DNA of 64,000 nt. Source: Xiphydria camelus. Taxonomy: Eukaryota > Arthropoda > Insecta > Hymenoptera > Xiphydriidae. The position numbers and the translations under genes are program-made. The notes under the pieces were generated by a model. It was not told the DNA's origin. It did no database searches and was given only the letters and a program-made list of their open reading frames with translations. Each line of letters begins with the position of its first letter. The stretch's first letter is position 1. The DNA lies in contig OY783199.1 of NCBI GenBank assembly GCA_963678675.1, positions 10,810,356 through 10,874,355 of the forward strand, given 5' to 3'. Of this stretch, positions 1 to 12,101 are shown in pieces.

Positions 1-1
1 T

Positions 2-975
2 ACCGGAGTCCCACAAGGCTCCGTTTTGGGGCCCTTACTCTTTTCATTATTCATAAATGATATTGTGACATCGATAGGATTTGCCAAGCGGCTCTTATTT
101 GCCGACGACCTCCAAATTTATACTACATGTCCACTTTCGAACTTGCCCAATAGTATCCAAGGCCTTAACAATGACATTGCAGGTATTGAAGACTGGGCCC
201 GGCGAAATCGACTTCGCCTAAACCCCCATAAGACTAAGGCAATCATTCTTGGCAATAACCGCTTGGTAAACCAAATCAACTTTTCGGATCTTCCCACACT
301 TGGCTTTTGCTCTAATAAAATTCCGTTCGTCAAATCTGTTAAAAACCTGGGAGTTACACTGGACTCGAAGTTGACGTTCCACCAGCATATCGCCAGCGTC
401 ACGTCAAAGGTGAATGGAGTTATCTACAAACTCCAACAGATGCGAGAGTACACTGATAGTGGCTTGCGCAAATGCCTAGTTTCTGCACTAGCGCTTCAGC
501 ATATTGACTACTGTTCTGCTGTCCTTCTTGGTGCGGGGGCTGTTAATGACCTGAAGCTGCAGAGGCTGATAAACATAGGCATCAGGCACATTTTTAATCT
601 CCCACGTGACGCGTTTATCACCCCTTATAGGCGTGAATTGGGATGGCTCACTGTCAACGATGCCAGGAAACATGCAGTGGCTTGTCTGACTTACACAGCT
701 CTGCGCGATAACTGCCCATCTTTCCTTGCAGAGATACTTATTTCTCGTAGCGCGCCACGGCCTCTGAGAGGCCTCCATAGTCAACAACTGCTTGTTCCTA
801 ATTATCGTACTGATGCATACACAAGTACGCATTTGCAGTCTCCGCACCATCCATTTGGAACTCTCTTCCGGCTGAGATAAAAGCTTCATCATCTCGTAGT
901 TGTTTCAAGACGAACTTAAAAGCCTACCTCGTTGAACAGGAAAGATCACTAACTACGGTCTCGTCAACTAATTAA
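2..975 (+). pseudogene. non-LTR retrotransposon reverse transcriptase, C-terminal part
   Basis: Reverse transcriptase of a non-LTR (LINE) retrotransposon of the Jockey/CR1-like group, which would copy element RNA at a nicked target. The frame is open from the window edge, so the N-terminus lies outside. It shows the PQGSVLGPLLF motif at the start and the catalytic LLFADD box near bases 92-110, followed by the thumb region (ARRNRLRLNPHKTK, VKNLGVTLDSKLTF). The main frame stops at 880. The usual LINE C-terminus (WNSLPAEIKASS, then CFKTNLKAYL) continues in another frame to a TAA at 973-975, so a small deletion or frameshift lies near base 850. The copy is therefore a dead 3' fragment. The clade within the Jockey superfamily is not certain. 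Confidence 0.88.
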
Positions 976-1268
976 TGTCACCCATTCATTCATCTCTCAT
1001 TTTTCCCCTTATAAATCTGTTATTTATGCCATCTCTAGTGTTGTCGCGGGATGACAGGTCTACAATATGTTGTTTTAGAGAGCAAATCTTCCACTGCTAC
1101 TCTCCCACTGCTAAATCTTAAGTTATTTACTTGCTTATGTCTATTAAATTTACTTATGTTTATTTACTATGCTAATGATTGTTATTTTCTGCTTGTTCCT
1201 GCAGTTCGCTGTATGTATATTTGGTCCAACTGTGGATCATAAATAAAAATATCAATCAATCAATCAAT

Positions 1269-1271
<3 letters not shown>
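976..1271 (+). mobile_element. LINE 3' untranslated region and (ATCA)n tail
   Basis: Non-coding stretch following the reverse transcriptase. It ends in AATAAAAATATC and about five ATCA repeats, the short tandem tail typical of CR1/Jockey-type LINEs lacking poly(A). The tail runs directly into a CT microsatellite. Confidence 0.7.

Positions 1272-1337
<66 letters not shown>
1272..1337. repeat. (TC)n microsatellite
   Basis: About 66 bp of almost pure TC dinucleotide repeat with one interruption (TTCT near 1301). It directly abuts the LINE tail, so it may have grown from the tail or served as the insertion target. Confidence 0.95.
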
Positions 1338-1339
<2 letters not shown>

Positions 1340-2841
1340 CTCCTTCTTTCTTTCTATCGCCTTGGTAGTGGTAGATTATATACGTCGCATTGGTGGTACG
1401 TCGCTCATCGCACAGTCGTCAGAACCCGTAAAAATACCACTTTCCGGATAACTCACTCGGCAACTACCTATTCCTCGAAAATGGACCTTGACCCGCATGG
1501 TTCCTCGCTTTCCCCTTCCTCTCTCAAACATTCTCAAGATCATTTTTATTTTCCGTACTAACGTCAAATGACATATCCGCCGACAGACACCTGCTAAGAA
1601 CGACATTTCGAGAACCGCGAGATGGAACGTTTTAAACCTTAGAGAAATGAGGACAAACTTGGACTCGTAGATCATTACCTGTGTCGTATACAAGGGAGAG
1701 TTGTCAAATTTGGACTGGCAGCTTGGTTGTACCACCTCTGTATCTAGAGCAGTAGGGATACTTTTTGTTATTTGGTTAGTTGCATCTTGCATTATATTCT
1801 CCGACTTTGAAATAAGAGACGCACCTCCTTCGTTAGTTTTCATGGCCATTATATATAGCTGATATTGTAGTAACAGTTTTCACTACTGGACAGTTAAAAC
1901 ATTCATCGATAAGTCGAAGCTTTGCTAACCGCTCTACTGTAAGTAATCACATGTTTTATTGCCTGTCTATAAAGTATTTGAAGTTAAGCAACATGTGTTC
2001 AGTAGTTCAATAAGATTTCCTAGATTAGACCACATTCAGTTGCCTACATCGGACCCAGGTCCAACCAAGACAACGGTATAATACTAAAACCAAATTAAGT
2101 TCTCTATTCATTGTTTTACTGTTTTGTTGAAGAAACTATTACTAAAATGGTTATTCCTTTACTAAAGAATTTTCAGGTGATATGGCCACGTTAAGATTTG
2201 GGAATCTTTCTCTCGGGCATAATGAAAGTAATTAAATGAACTACAGCATAACATTTCTATGTCGAAGCAAATACTGCACTCTCCTGCAATCTCCTGAAGC
2301 CAACTCTTCAAATGCCACTCTAACTATAAATGACTAGAGCACCGACCCAACTACTACCGAAATCAAATGTCAGGGAAATTCAAAAAGTGGAGTTTGCCAT
2401 CGGACATACTGTATATTATTGCTATTGTAATTATAATAGCAGTAATGTAGGGTAACTCGGGATGAAAGTGCTATTTTGGACATAAGCCTCTTTCACGCAC
2501 GTTCGGAGACATATTCCCCACTTTTCTTTTTTAGAAACTAAATCGTCTATGCATTGACAGAGCTGAAAAAATTTTTTAAGCTACCACATAACCAAGTTCT
2601 AATTAATTCTTGTGAACTTCTCAAATGGTACTTTTTACTCCAATGACGGGGCTAAAAGTTTCAGGACTGAGTATAAAAGTGCAATCAATCTAGGTGATGG
2701 TTTTAGTGGCTGGATAAATAAAAACAAGAGTATTTTAGATGCTAAAATAATTATTGTGTTATTAAAAATAAAAATAGCTATTATTACAAGTAAAAATAAT
2801 AACTTGTCAGAGCGGCCTAAAAGTTGCAGGAGCAGACGCTA
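1338..2841. other. unassigned AT-rich sequence
   Basis: No supported gene or repeat seen. A minus-strand open frame at 1376-1849 (157 codons) has no recognisable domain and low-complexity composition. It is treated as chance. Confidence 0.5.
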
Positions 2842-2976
2842 AGGCTCAGTTCCATAACTCCGGTTTAACTATAACATTCGGTTAGTTGCTATGGAATAGC
2901 CAATAGCAAAGATGGTACTCGTATCATAGCAACCAACCAAGGAATATAGTTAAATCTGAGTTGTGGAACTAAGCTT
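2842..2976. mobile_element. short MITE with TA flanks
   Basis: A 135-bp inverted-repeat element. The left end begins AGGCTCAGTTCCA and the right end finishes with the near-complement TGGAACTAAGCTT. Inner arms also pair (GGTTAGTTGCTATGG against CATAGCAACCAACC). TA dinucleotides flank both sides (2840-2841, 2977-2978). There is no coding capacity. The superfamily is unresolved; a TA or TWA target fits Tc1/mariner or Harbinger. Confidence 0.7.
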
Positions 2977-3711
2977 TAGTTTCTCAGTGAGCATCATTGA
3001 CTACGTTTGTACCAGAGGTGAAAGTGAAGTGAGGTAGCAGTGAGGTGAAAATTGTGTCGCTGTAAACGAGAATATATAAAGAAAAAATATTCTAATTTTA
3101 CGTCATTTCTATTTCACTCTTACCTCTGTACCGATTTACAATGGAGATGAACGAGAAGTTAAGCGGGCTTGACAGGGAATCGACAAGGAATTCCGATTTC
3201 TAGCCCTTTGGAGCCAGATTTTCTCTAATTGTAAGAGTCCCATACAGTTCCATATTTTCCAACTAAAGATGTAAACGGAAAATTATTACTAATTTGGAAA
3301 ATTCGTTTCACCAATTTTTCCGCAATTATCCATTTTCACCAAGTGAAATAATTTTTTTCGAAATCTACGTGTCGCATTACATTTCTTGAAAGGGAATTGG
3401 CTTAAGCTACGACTCAAATTTATAAAAATATTGTTATAACAACGTGGCCGCCGCCGCACAGTGCTTTATCCAGTGGACAAAAATCAGATTTTTACTTACG
3501 CGATATAGAAAAACTAATTCGTTGAAATAAAAAAGTAATGCCCCTTATACCCACACCTATCCGTTTCTGAACAATTGAATCACCGTTGCCATGCAAATAA
3601 ATAAAGAAAGACGCGTCACAGCGTAAACATTCTCGTCTCAACAGAATTACGAACTTTTTTTTAGAAATTATTTTAAATGTGTATGTAATCTACAAGGTAA
3701 GGGGATTTTTA
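2977..3711. other. unassigned AT-rich sequence
   Basis: I see no gene, tRNA or structured repeat in this stretch. Confidence 0.5.
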
Positions 3712-3857
3712 TTCACTTTATATAAATAAGAAAAGGGTTGACACACCGAAAAAAATATTCGTAAAACTTATATTACTTATGGTTTTACACATATGATTGT
3801 GGAGGCTATTTCTCAAAAAGTTCCAAAAACCTCCTTTTCAGTTTAGTATTTTATTAA
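3712..3857 (+). repeat. part of ~320-bp dispersed repeat, interrupted by piggyBac
   Basis: Matches the repeat units at 6242-7700 (TATAAATAAGAAAAGGGTTG, then CACACCGAAAAAAATATTCG). It is cut at TTAA (3854-3857), where the piggyBac-type element starts. The unit resumes at 6238. Confidence 0.85.
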
Positions 3858-3879
3858 CCCTAGAACTACAAACCCATTT

Positions 3880-4768
3880 TGTGATGTGAAACATCTATGC
3901 TATGGCTCTGCGATACGACCTTCCTGGGAAATTGAGCGTCAGACGTAAGTCATGTAGATGTGACTGCGTCAGTGTGTGTGTGGCGCTACTGCGCATACTA
4001 TTCGCGCAAGCTGGATTATCTCAACGGGAAAACATTTTAGAGAAAAACGCTTAATACAAAACTTTAAGGATTTCCCCTTGGCTACCCAGTGGTCGTATTG
4101 GATTTGACCTTGACCGTGTCCTTTAAGGTAATATCAAATGCCTTCCTAAACCGTTCATCCGATTGCGATGAAACTTTGGGGAATGGTTGGACGCATGCCC
4201 GCGAAGGTTTCTGACTTAGTAAATCTTATACAGGGTGTTCAAAAAGTACCGGTACTGATGATTATTATGCCTTCCTAAACCGTTCATCCGATTGCGATGA
4301 AAAGTTGGAGAATGGTTGGACGCATGCCCGCGAAGGTTTCTGAGTTAGTAAATCTTATACAGGGTGTTCAAAAAGTACCGGTACGGATGATTATTATACC
4401 TTCCTAAACCGTTCATCCGATTGCGATGAACATTTGGGGAACAGTTGGACGCATATCCGCGAAGGTTTCTGAGTTAGTAAATCTTATACAGGGTGTTCAA
4501 AAAGTCGAACCATACTTGACCTAAATTTGACCTCCGCTGACAATAAAGGTAACATGAAAAAAATGGTCAAGGACACATTTGAACGTGAAAAAAAATTAAT
4601 TTGACCTTGATATAACCTTGAAGGTCATGGTCAAGGTCAAATCCAATATGACCATTGCGTAGCCCGGGAAAAATACTAAAAGTTTTGTATTACAAATGTA
4701 TTTAAACAATGGTGGACGGACAAAATCAATCCACAATCTACCCGTGCGAAGCCGGGGCGGGCTGCTAA
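3880..4768 (+). mobile_element. Helitron-like segment with three tandem ~125-bp units
   Basis: Three direct copies of a unit built around CTAAACCGTTCATCCGATTG (about 4145, 4272, 4395; period 123-128 bp) lead to a Helitron-type 3' end. The end has the hairpin CCCGTGCGAAGCCGGGGCGGG and finishes GCTGCTAA|T, four bases beyond the stem. The same family ends cleanly at 51821. An inverted copy of the whole segment, plus ~75 bp beyond the 3' end, lies at 57265-58470. No RepHel protein is encoded. The left limit is approximate. Confidence 0.75.
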
Positions 4769-5443
4769 TAAGTTATAAATCTAATATAATAATAATAAAT
4801 ATTTTATTATAGAAAAAATTAAACTTCTTTATGTCGAACTACGACGTCATATTCCCCAATTAAACTCGGACCGCAGATAATTGTAAGATGTTTACACATC
4901 CTCCGTGAGTACAACGGCACTCACACCTTTTTTTTACCTGTAAACTACAAACCGGGGTAAATATTTACCCCACGGATTTTTTGTTCGTAAAATCGTTCTG
5001 AAAGCAGTAATCTGACTTATAAAGACGTGAGTTTTTTCGTTTCTTCATGCCAAAGAGAATGGTTAAGAACAAATTCAATTTTATCAAGGTTTAGTTGGTG
5101 AAAAATCGATTTAAATAGCTAAAAGTGCTGAAAACCGGTCAAACCACCATTTAACAAACAAAAATTTATAACTATTTTTTTAAACAACCGATTCTCAAAT
5201 TTCAAACGGGATTTTAGAGGACACATATAGCTTTGAGAAAAAATACCATCATGGTATTTTGCCAAAAAAGTCTATTTATTTGGGACTCTGAAAATTAAAA
5301 AAAATGAGAAATCTGATATACGGAAAAGTCAAAAAAAAATCCATGAAATATTGGTTTTCAACAATATATTTCGGTTTTTGTCATGGAAAATGTAAAAAAA
5401 TGAAATTGATACATATAAAAAAATATTCAAAAGTAAAGTTACG
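4769..5443. other. interior of the piggyBac-type element
   Basis: AT-rich non-coding sequence. The first ~75 bp (up to AACTACGACGTCA) recur beside the inverted Helitron copy at 57265-57341, so the two composites share more than the Helitron. Confidence 0.6.
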
Positions 5444-5498
5444 ATTTAATAAGTTATTTAATAAGTTACTTAATAAGTTATTTAATAAGTTATTCAAA
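5444..5498 (+). repeat. 12-bp minisatellite (TTTAATAAGTTA)n
   Basis: About four and a half direct copies of a 12-bp unit. In one frame it reads as repeated FNKL, but nothing indicates a real protein. Confidence 0.85.
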
Positions 5499-6241
5499 GG
5501 CGCCACAATCGCTGCAGTAGAGTAGGTACTCTGTGATTCTCGCAGGTCGGTCGCTTGCACTTTGTGCAATATATTCGCGTTTTGCGATTCTCCGATCGGG
5601 GACACAAACCGCATCGGGCCGGCTTTTTTGGTGACTCATTAGCCGGCTGAAATTTTTCATGAAGGAGAATCAAGATATTGTTTCTTATATCCCGGCGAAG
5701 AGAAGGTACTCTTAGCCCCTTGTCCTCAGGTGTGGCTCCAAAAGCGAGTTAACCAAGCTTTTTATAAATTGTCTTCGGTTTATACTGACAAGATCAGCGT
5801 TAAAGTTGTGAAGGATTAAGGCGTTGATTCCTCCTTGGTCAAGCATGGCCATCCGTATCCTCATCGGCCATCACTTATCGCGTTAACACTAATTACTAAG
5901 GATCGATAATCAGAATTCCGACCATCGTTTGTCGGAATAGTTATAATACGTGAATTAAATTTATTATAGCAGGAAAGAGAAAAATAACTTACCTACACAA
6001 AACACTAACGGGAACTACAAAGCGGGGTAGATATCAACCCCAAACGCGAGCTTCACGTCTTTACTCCGTCGCAGTAGACAAGAAATTGAAGGGTCTCGCA
6101 ACCTCGCCCTATTGCTAGAACCTTGAACTAAATTATGGTATAGGTCTACAGTAAATGTGTGATGTCACTGACTACCTCAGAAATGTAGTTCAAAGTTTGC
6201 CTGGGGTAGATGTCTACCCCGGTTGATAGTTCTAGGGTTAA

Positions 6242-7880
6242 AGCTTGTACATTCTACTTAATACCTATATATCGTTTTATTTGTTCAGGGCTGCTCAAAC
6301 CAAACTATAGATATTTTCGTTATGAGGGCGCAAAACGCCCGAATGACTTATTCTATTTTTTGTCACTAAGGGCCGGTTTTACCAACAGGTATAAACGCGG
6401 TATAGCGCTATACTGAGAATAACCATAACGCTTATTGCTGGTTTATGGAGAATAACCATAACGCTTATAGCGTTATACCGCGTTTATACCGTGTTGGTAA
6501 AACCGGCCCTAAGTGTCAAATACGAGGTTGACGGGGTTCGAGGCGGGGTGTTGGGGGGCTCACTTTATATAAATAAGGAAAGGGTTGACACACCGAAAAA
6601 AATATTCGTAAAACTTATATTTCTTATCGGGCGTTTCGCGCCCTCATAACGAAAATATCTATAGTTTGTGGTTTGAGCAGCCCTGAGCAAATAAAGCGAT
6701 ATATAGGTATTAAGAGGAATGTACAAGCTTTAATAAAATACTAAACTGAAAAGGAGGTTTTTCGAATTTTTTGAGAAATAGCCTCCGCAATCATATGTGT
6801 AAACCCATAAGAAATATAAGTTTTACGAATACTTTTTTCGGTGTGTCAACCCTTTTCTTATTTATATAAAGTGAGCCCCCCAACACCCCGCCTCGAACCC
6901 CGTCAACCTCGTATTTGACACTTAGTGACAAAAAATAGAATTCGTCATTCGGGCGTTTCGCGCCCTCATCACGAATATATCTATAGTTTGGTTTGAGCAG
7001 TCCTGAGAAAATAAAATGATATATAGGTATTTAAGAGGAATGCATAAGCTTTAATAGAATACTAAACTGAAAAGGAGGTTTTTCGAATTTTTTGAGAAAT
7101 AGCCTCCGCAATCATATGTGAAAACATAAGAAATATAAGTTTTAAGAATATTTTTTTCGGTGTGCCAACCCTTTTCTTATTTATATAAAGTGAGCCCCCC
7201 AACACCCTGCCTCGAACCCCGTCAACCTCGTATTTGACACCTAGTGACAAAAAATAGAATTCGTCATTCGGGCGTTTCGCTCCCTCATAACGAAAATATC
7301 CATAGTTGAGCAGCCCTGAGCAAATAAAACGATATATAGGTATTAAAAGGAATGTACAAGCTTTAATAAAATACTAAACTGAAAAGGTTTTTCGAATTTC
7401 TTTGGGAAATAGCTCCCGCAATCATATGTGTAAAAACATAAGAAATATAAGTTTTACGAATATTTTTTTCGGTATGTCAACCCTTTTCTTATTTACAAAG
7501 TGAATAAAAATCCACTTACCTTGTAGATTACATACACATTTAAAGCCCCCCCCCCCATGACAAACAAACAAAAATATTCGTAAAACTTATATTTCTTATA
7601 ATTTTACACGTACGGTTGCGGAGACTATTTCTTAAAAAGTTCCAAAAACCTCCTTTTTAGTTTAGTATTTTATTAAAGCTTGTACATTCCTCTCTTAATA
7701 CCTATATATCATTTTATTTGCTCAGAGCTGCTCAACTATGAATATTTTCTTTATGAGGGCGCGAAACGCACGAATGATGAATTCTATTTTTTGTCACTAA
7801 GTGTCAAATACGAGGTTGACGGGGTTCAAGGCGGGGTTTTGACGGGGGGTTTGCCCCCCCCCCCTCAACACCCCATTACA
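6242..7880. repeat. cluster of ~320-bp repeats, three in tandem
   Basis: One unit on + (6242 to about 6620, interrupted by a MITE) is followed by three tandem minus-oriented units. These are marked by GGCGTTTCGCGCCCTCAT or a variant at about 6629, 6952 and 7272 (period ~320 bp). A further + unit covers 7580-7880. All share the ends of a MITE-like sequence, GCTTGTACATTCC and TTGACACACCGAAAAAAATA. No coding capacity was recognised. Confidence 0.85.
6370..6509. mobile_element. PIF/Harbinger-type MITE, 140 bp
   Basis: Perfect terminal inverted repeats GGGCCGGTTTTACCAACA / TGTTGGTAAAACCGGCCC with a 3-bp duplication TAA (6367-6369, 6510-6512). The interior is nearly palindromic. The empty site TTGTCACTAAGTGTC is present in sister repeats near 7797 and, on the other strand, near 6930. 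TAA targeting and GGGCCGG ends fit PIF/Harbinger. Confidence 0.92.
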
Positions 7881-7954
7881 AACAAACAAATCATAAGTAT
7901 TTTTTAAAGTAAAAAGAAATAAATGAACAAAGAACTTTAGAACAAAATTTAAAT

Positions 7955-8215
7955 GTTTATTATTTTGGATTTTTGCAAATATAACCATATTCGTAATCAG
8001 CGACCCAAGAAATCCCCCTATACCAAATTTGGCATGAATCCATCGATTTTCGAAAATCTCGTCCGCCATATTGGATCCGCCATCTTCAATTTTTGAAATC
8101 TGCCCAGATTCGTGATCAGCGACACAAAAAGCCTCTTATTTCAAATTTGGCATGAATCCGTCGATTTTCGAAAATCTCGTCCGCCATATTGGATCCGCTA
8201 TCTTGAATTTTCGGG
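7955..8215. repeat. two Transib-type subterminal repeat units (remnant)
   Basis: Two direct units about 121 bp apart, carrying CGTAATCAGCGACCC then CGTGATCAGCGACAC, each followed by CGTCCGCCATATTGGATCCG. The same unit forms the subterminal arrays of the Transib at 23245-28096. This is a detached relative without a transposase. Confidence 0.8.
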
Positions 8216-8877
8216 CTGGAGATTGAACGACTGGCGGCGTGTGTTTCAGGATATCGATATCGCCGGCATTAAGGCGAGAAATCCCATTAGAATTGTCAAA
8301 AGATCGATTTTTTTACATATTTCGAAAGTATGATACATAAAGAATATACTGACCAAAGGAAAACTCGAAATATTGAATATTTGTGGAGCTATCGCATATA
8401 GTCTAGAGCGCGGGGACAGCATGCGATCAGATAGCGTGTCGGGCGCTCGGAGCAACCATTTCCTTAATTACCATTAGTACTTATTTCCAGGCAGATATTT
8501 CGAGGAATTTCTTGAAAGGACACGCCACTCCTTTTTATGTGAATGATATCATATACACTGCGCTGTAAAAGTTTGGACTCACTTAGAAAAATTGTTTTTT
8601 TTTTATTTATCGCTTTAATTATCGTTCTCAGACCTTTTTATACAACGTATTTGTTCATAACAATATTGTATTGATAACTTTTGAGCGTTTTCTTTTAATT
8701 ATCATTTATTTATTGTATCAAAGTAAGTTTATTTTAAAATATTGAAAAATCGACAATATTAAAATATATCATTTTTAATTACTTCAACATTTTTTTTACC
8801 TCGAATCAATTTTTGCTCAATCCATCGATACTTCAAAATGCGTAAAATGCCCGAGGTAATATAGCTCGGAAATGTGT
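8216..8877. other. unassigned AT-rich sequence
   Basis: No gene seen. It may contain the left end of the Mutator-like remnant that follows, but I could not define its terminal repeat. Confidence 0.4.
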
Positions 8878-10550
8878 AAAAAAACGATTTCAAGGAAATC
8901 AATTCGCTGATAAGAGCGGGAAGAGTTTCGGGCCTAGTACAAGTGACGGTATAAGTGCAAGTGCTAAAAAATTAAAGTCTGCGTGCACAGAGGATATCCG
9001 TACAAATCCTTTGCACGCATATAGAATTATTGAGTTTTTAACAGTTTTTACGGCTCTATCAGACATTTTAATTTATTCTGTATGCAAGGAAAGGATAAAT
9101 TTTACAGAGTCAAGGCATAAAGGCCTGGGTTTCAAAATTGTCATTACGTGTCGGTGCGGTCATCGAGAAATTCAATCAGGACCTTTTTGATTCATACTGG
9201 TTACGAAATTAATCGAAGGCTTGTGTTAGTCATGAGACTTTTGGGGGTCGCAAGACAAGGAATCAATACCTTTTGCAATTTCATGGACCTGTGCACTGGA
9301 CTCAGTCAAAGCAGCTACACTAGAATCATCGAACATATTCATGCAGCTGCTAAGTCGTCATTCGATTTTTCATCACAGAATGCTGTTAAAGAAGAGGTGA
9401 AAAAAAAATGTCGAGCATGAAAGAGCAGAAAAAATTCTCAGTCTCTGGTGACGGTACATGGAAAAAGCGTGGGTTCAAATCACACTGTATGGTGTTACTA
9501 CGCTCATCGGCTACTACTCTGGTAAAGTGATCGATTTGGTTGTGGAAAGCAGTTACTTCCACGTGGCTGTACGTTCTGGAAAAATAAGACTCATACTAAA
9601 GAATATGAGGAATGGGTAGAAGATCACGAAGAAAATTGCATGAAGAATCACGAGGGCTCCGCGGGAAAAATGGAGGTTGATTCTATGAAAGAAATGTTTT
9701 CCAGATCGGAAGAGAAATTCGGCGTAAAATATGGCAATTATATAGGTGATGGGGATTCAAAAACTTTCAAGGCCATACTAGAACTAAATCTTTATGATGA
9801 CGAGTTGACTGTTATGGTGAATGGGCACCAGACTCCGAAACGTGAGAATGAAAAAAAAAACTTTCCGGAAGAGGCAACTTAACGGATAAAGTTGTGAAAA
9901 AAACTCTCAAAATATTATGGTTTGAGCATTCAAAGAAATATAAATAGTGCTGCAAATATGAGAAAAGAGATTATGGCTACTTTTTATCATATTTTTTCAA
10001 CAAAGGAAGAGCCGAATCACGAATATTGCCCGACTGGACCCGAAAGCTGGTGCAAATGGCAGAAAGCAATCGCCTTAAATAAAAATCCAAAATTGGAAGA
10101 TCTTTCAACGTTACTTGATTAAAATATCAAACAGCATCTCCTGCTAATTTATCAAGATTTGTCCAGAGATGATTTGCTAGAAAGATGCTTGGGTGGCCAT
10201 ACCCAAAATGCTAACGAAACTTTCAACTCGACGATCTGGCGATTGGCTCCGAAACACTTAAATTCTGGACTAAAAATTGTTGAAATTTCGACCTACATTG
10301 CTGCTGGGGTATTCAATGATGGCTTTTCTTCGATCCTAAGGATTATGAATGCGTTGGATATAATCATTGGTACCAACTGCAAAGTTTTCGCCGAAACCTC
10401 CGATGAGGCGCGAATTGCACGACAGAACCGGGTGAGTCTTTCTCAGACAAAAGAAGCTCGTATAGCCCGGAAACAGCAGCGCTAGAGGAGGAAAATCAGT
10501 TTCTCGAGGAAGTTGAAGATCTACTGTACGCGCCTGGAATCGCTGATTAA
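8878..10550 (+). pseudogene. Mutator-like (MULE) transposase, frameshifted remnant
   Basis: Decayed transposase of the insect 'Mutator-like transposase domain' family, which would cut and paste a MULE. Conserved blocks occur in order but in different frames. An N-terminal block with Cys pairs (RIIEFLTVFTALSD, SVCKERINF, GLGFKIVITCRCG) covers 8878-9185. YEINRRLVLVMRLLG and LSQSSYTRIIEHIH follow at 9200-9350. The catalytic-region motifs SVSGDGTWKKRGF (about 9440) and YIGDGDSKTF (about 9745) come next. Then comes the C-terminal block YCPTGPESWCKWQ (10026), LGGHTQNANETFNSTIW and AAGVFNDGFSSI, ending LLYAPGIAD-stop at 10550. Frameshifts lie near 9185, 9420, 9500-9600, 9880 and 10470, so it is dead. 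Element ends and target duplication were not found. Confidence 0.85.
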
Positions 10551-12101
10551 TCGGTAAGTCACTACAATTAATAGTTTTCACCTGTTGAAACTTTAAACGC
10601 GATTATCTCGAAACTACGTTTTCAAAAACTTCTCGTGTTGTAGCTCAAAAAGTTATCGACCGATTTGGATGAAATTTTGGGAGGTTACTCTCACTAATAT
10701 TATCGGAAGGATATACCTCTATTTTGAAAGGTAGCGTGTAAATAAATAATTTTTTGGGGGTCAAATATGTCGAAAAAATGGTTGAAAATTCGACCTTTGG
10801 AGTAAAAGGCTAACAAATTTTCAATTTTGCACTTTTTCATTATTGTTTGAGGTATATCCTTCCCCTTAATATGTGAGTAAACGAATGGCACTTTTTAAAT
10901 TTTGTTCAGATCAACAGAAAAAGAGTGACAACTGCAGCACTTTTCGACGTCGCGGAAAACAGGCGTCCGAAGACCCTTAATAACTCCGCCATTTTGTTGG
11001 TCATCCCAAAAAACAAAATCTTTTTTTAAACTTGACAGTTATAATAAACTCATGTCCAAATTTGACAATGATCAGATTATTTTATTCCCTATAAAAAAAT
11101 TCCCGAAAAAAATACCTATTTTTCACGCTTCTAAAGGGATTTCTCGCCTTAAATCCGTGCTGGCGGCCACGCCGTTCGCGGCGTCACGGGCATACTGGGC
11201 ACCATCGCGCGCGTATTGACCGATGCGGCTGTTGCCGTTCAGTTTGGCGTGTGTAGTCAATCGGCAAAATCAGAAATTTATTATTTTCTTTTTTTTTTCT
11301 ATAGGGCCCTAGATTTATGGTTTTTAAGTGTGGTGGCGAAAATACAAAAGGTTCTTATGCACCATGTTGGAAATGTATCTTTCCATTTCCAGACGGCGTG
11401 TGTCGGCCTCTTAACAGGTTAAATTGAGGTGAAATGAAAGTATAGTTAATACTTTCGCTGCGACTTTTCAGATAGGGGGCGCCCCAGTGCCTGCATTCTG
11501 TACAGTCGTTCGTAGGCGTTTGTGGGACCGCCCGACGAACGCCCATATTATTCAAGGCGGTTTCACGAACGCCACAAACGAGCGCCCACGAACGACTGTA
11601 CAGAATGTACCTACAGGAGCGGCGGAGTTAGGAAGCAACAAGTTGGTGTCACCGAAAGGTGCCATGCGCACTCGGGTATGAAACCCTATGGCGCCTATAG
11701 GTGCCATGCGCAGTGAAAGTGTTAAGACGTATAAAGGAGGAGAGAATTATTTCACTTGTATAAAATTTTACAGGTGTGGTGAAATGTTAATTGATTGAGA
11801 GTTTTCATTGGAGTGCAGTTAGCTTAAAGCAAATAAAATCTTAATTTATGTATATAATTTTAATCTCCTTACTATTTCAATATAGGCGTTTTGCAATACA
11901 TATACGACTCAATTTCTTTGCGTAAATGTACCTCATTCCTGTAAAATTGCATTCCTATAATTTTCTGACCGTTTAAACCTTTGCTAAAGAGAACTACTTT
12001 TAAATGATATCACTAGATATGAGAAATAATGCAAAATATCTCCATTCATAATTAAAATTAAGAAATGAAGTTCCTTCTTTCGTTCAATGTTCAGGTTAAC
12101 T
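10551..12101. other. unassigned sequence, one hairpin inside
   Basis: No gene seen. It includes a 114-bp hairpin (entered separately) and short direct repeats of GGTGCCATGCGCA near 11660-11710. Confidence 0.45.
11494..11607. repeat. 114-bp inverted repeat
   Basis: The outer arms CATTCTGTACAGTCGTTCGT / ACGAACGACTGTACAGAATG are exactly complementary. The interior is GC-rich and partly palindromic around GCGTTTGTGG / CCACAAACG. Probably a small MITE; no target duplication was assigned. Confidence 0.7.

Larger units (their letters stand above)
3858..6237. mobile_element. piggyBac-type non-autonomous element
   Basis: The ends are CCCTAGAACTA and TAGTTCTAGGG, a perfect inverted repeat, each flanked by TTAA (3854-3857, 6238-6241). 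TTAA targeting with CCC-starting ends is the piggyBac signature. The insertion is proved by a related repeat at about 7665, where the unbroken sequence TATTTTATTAAAGCTTG shows a single TTAA. Inside are subterminal motifs of the form AACTACAAACCGGGGTAAAT (about 4930) and AACTACAAAGCGGGGTAGAT (about 6010), and a Helitron-like segment. No transposase frame is present, so it would need a helper. Confidence 0.88.

Noticed and set aside
1376..1849. 157-codon minus-strand frame as a gene
   Set aside because: No homology or motif recognised and no supporting context. Length alone is not enough in this sequence.
3900..4770. CRISPR-like array, suggested by regular direct repeats
   Set aside because: Units are about 125 bp with no short-repeat/unique-spacer pattern. 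They are internal repeats of a Helitron family, in a eukaryotic genome.
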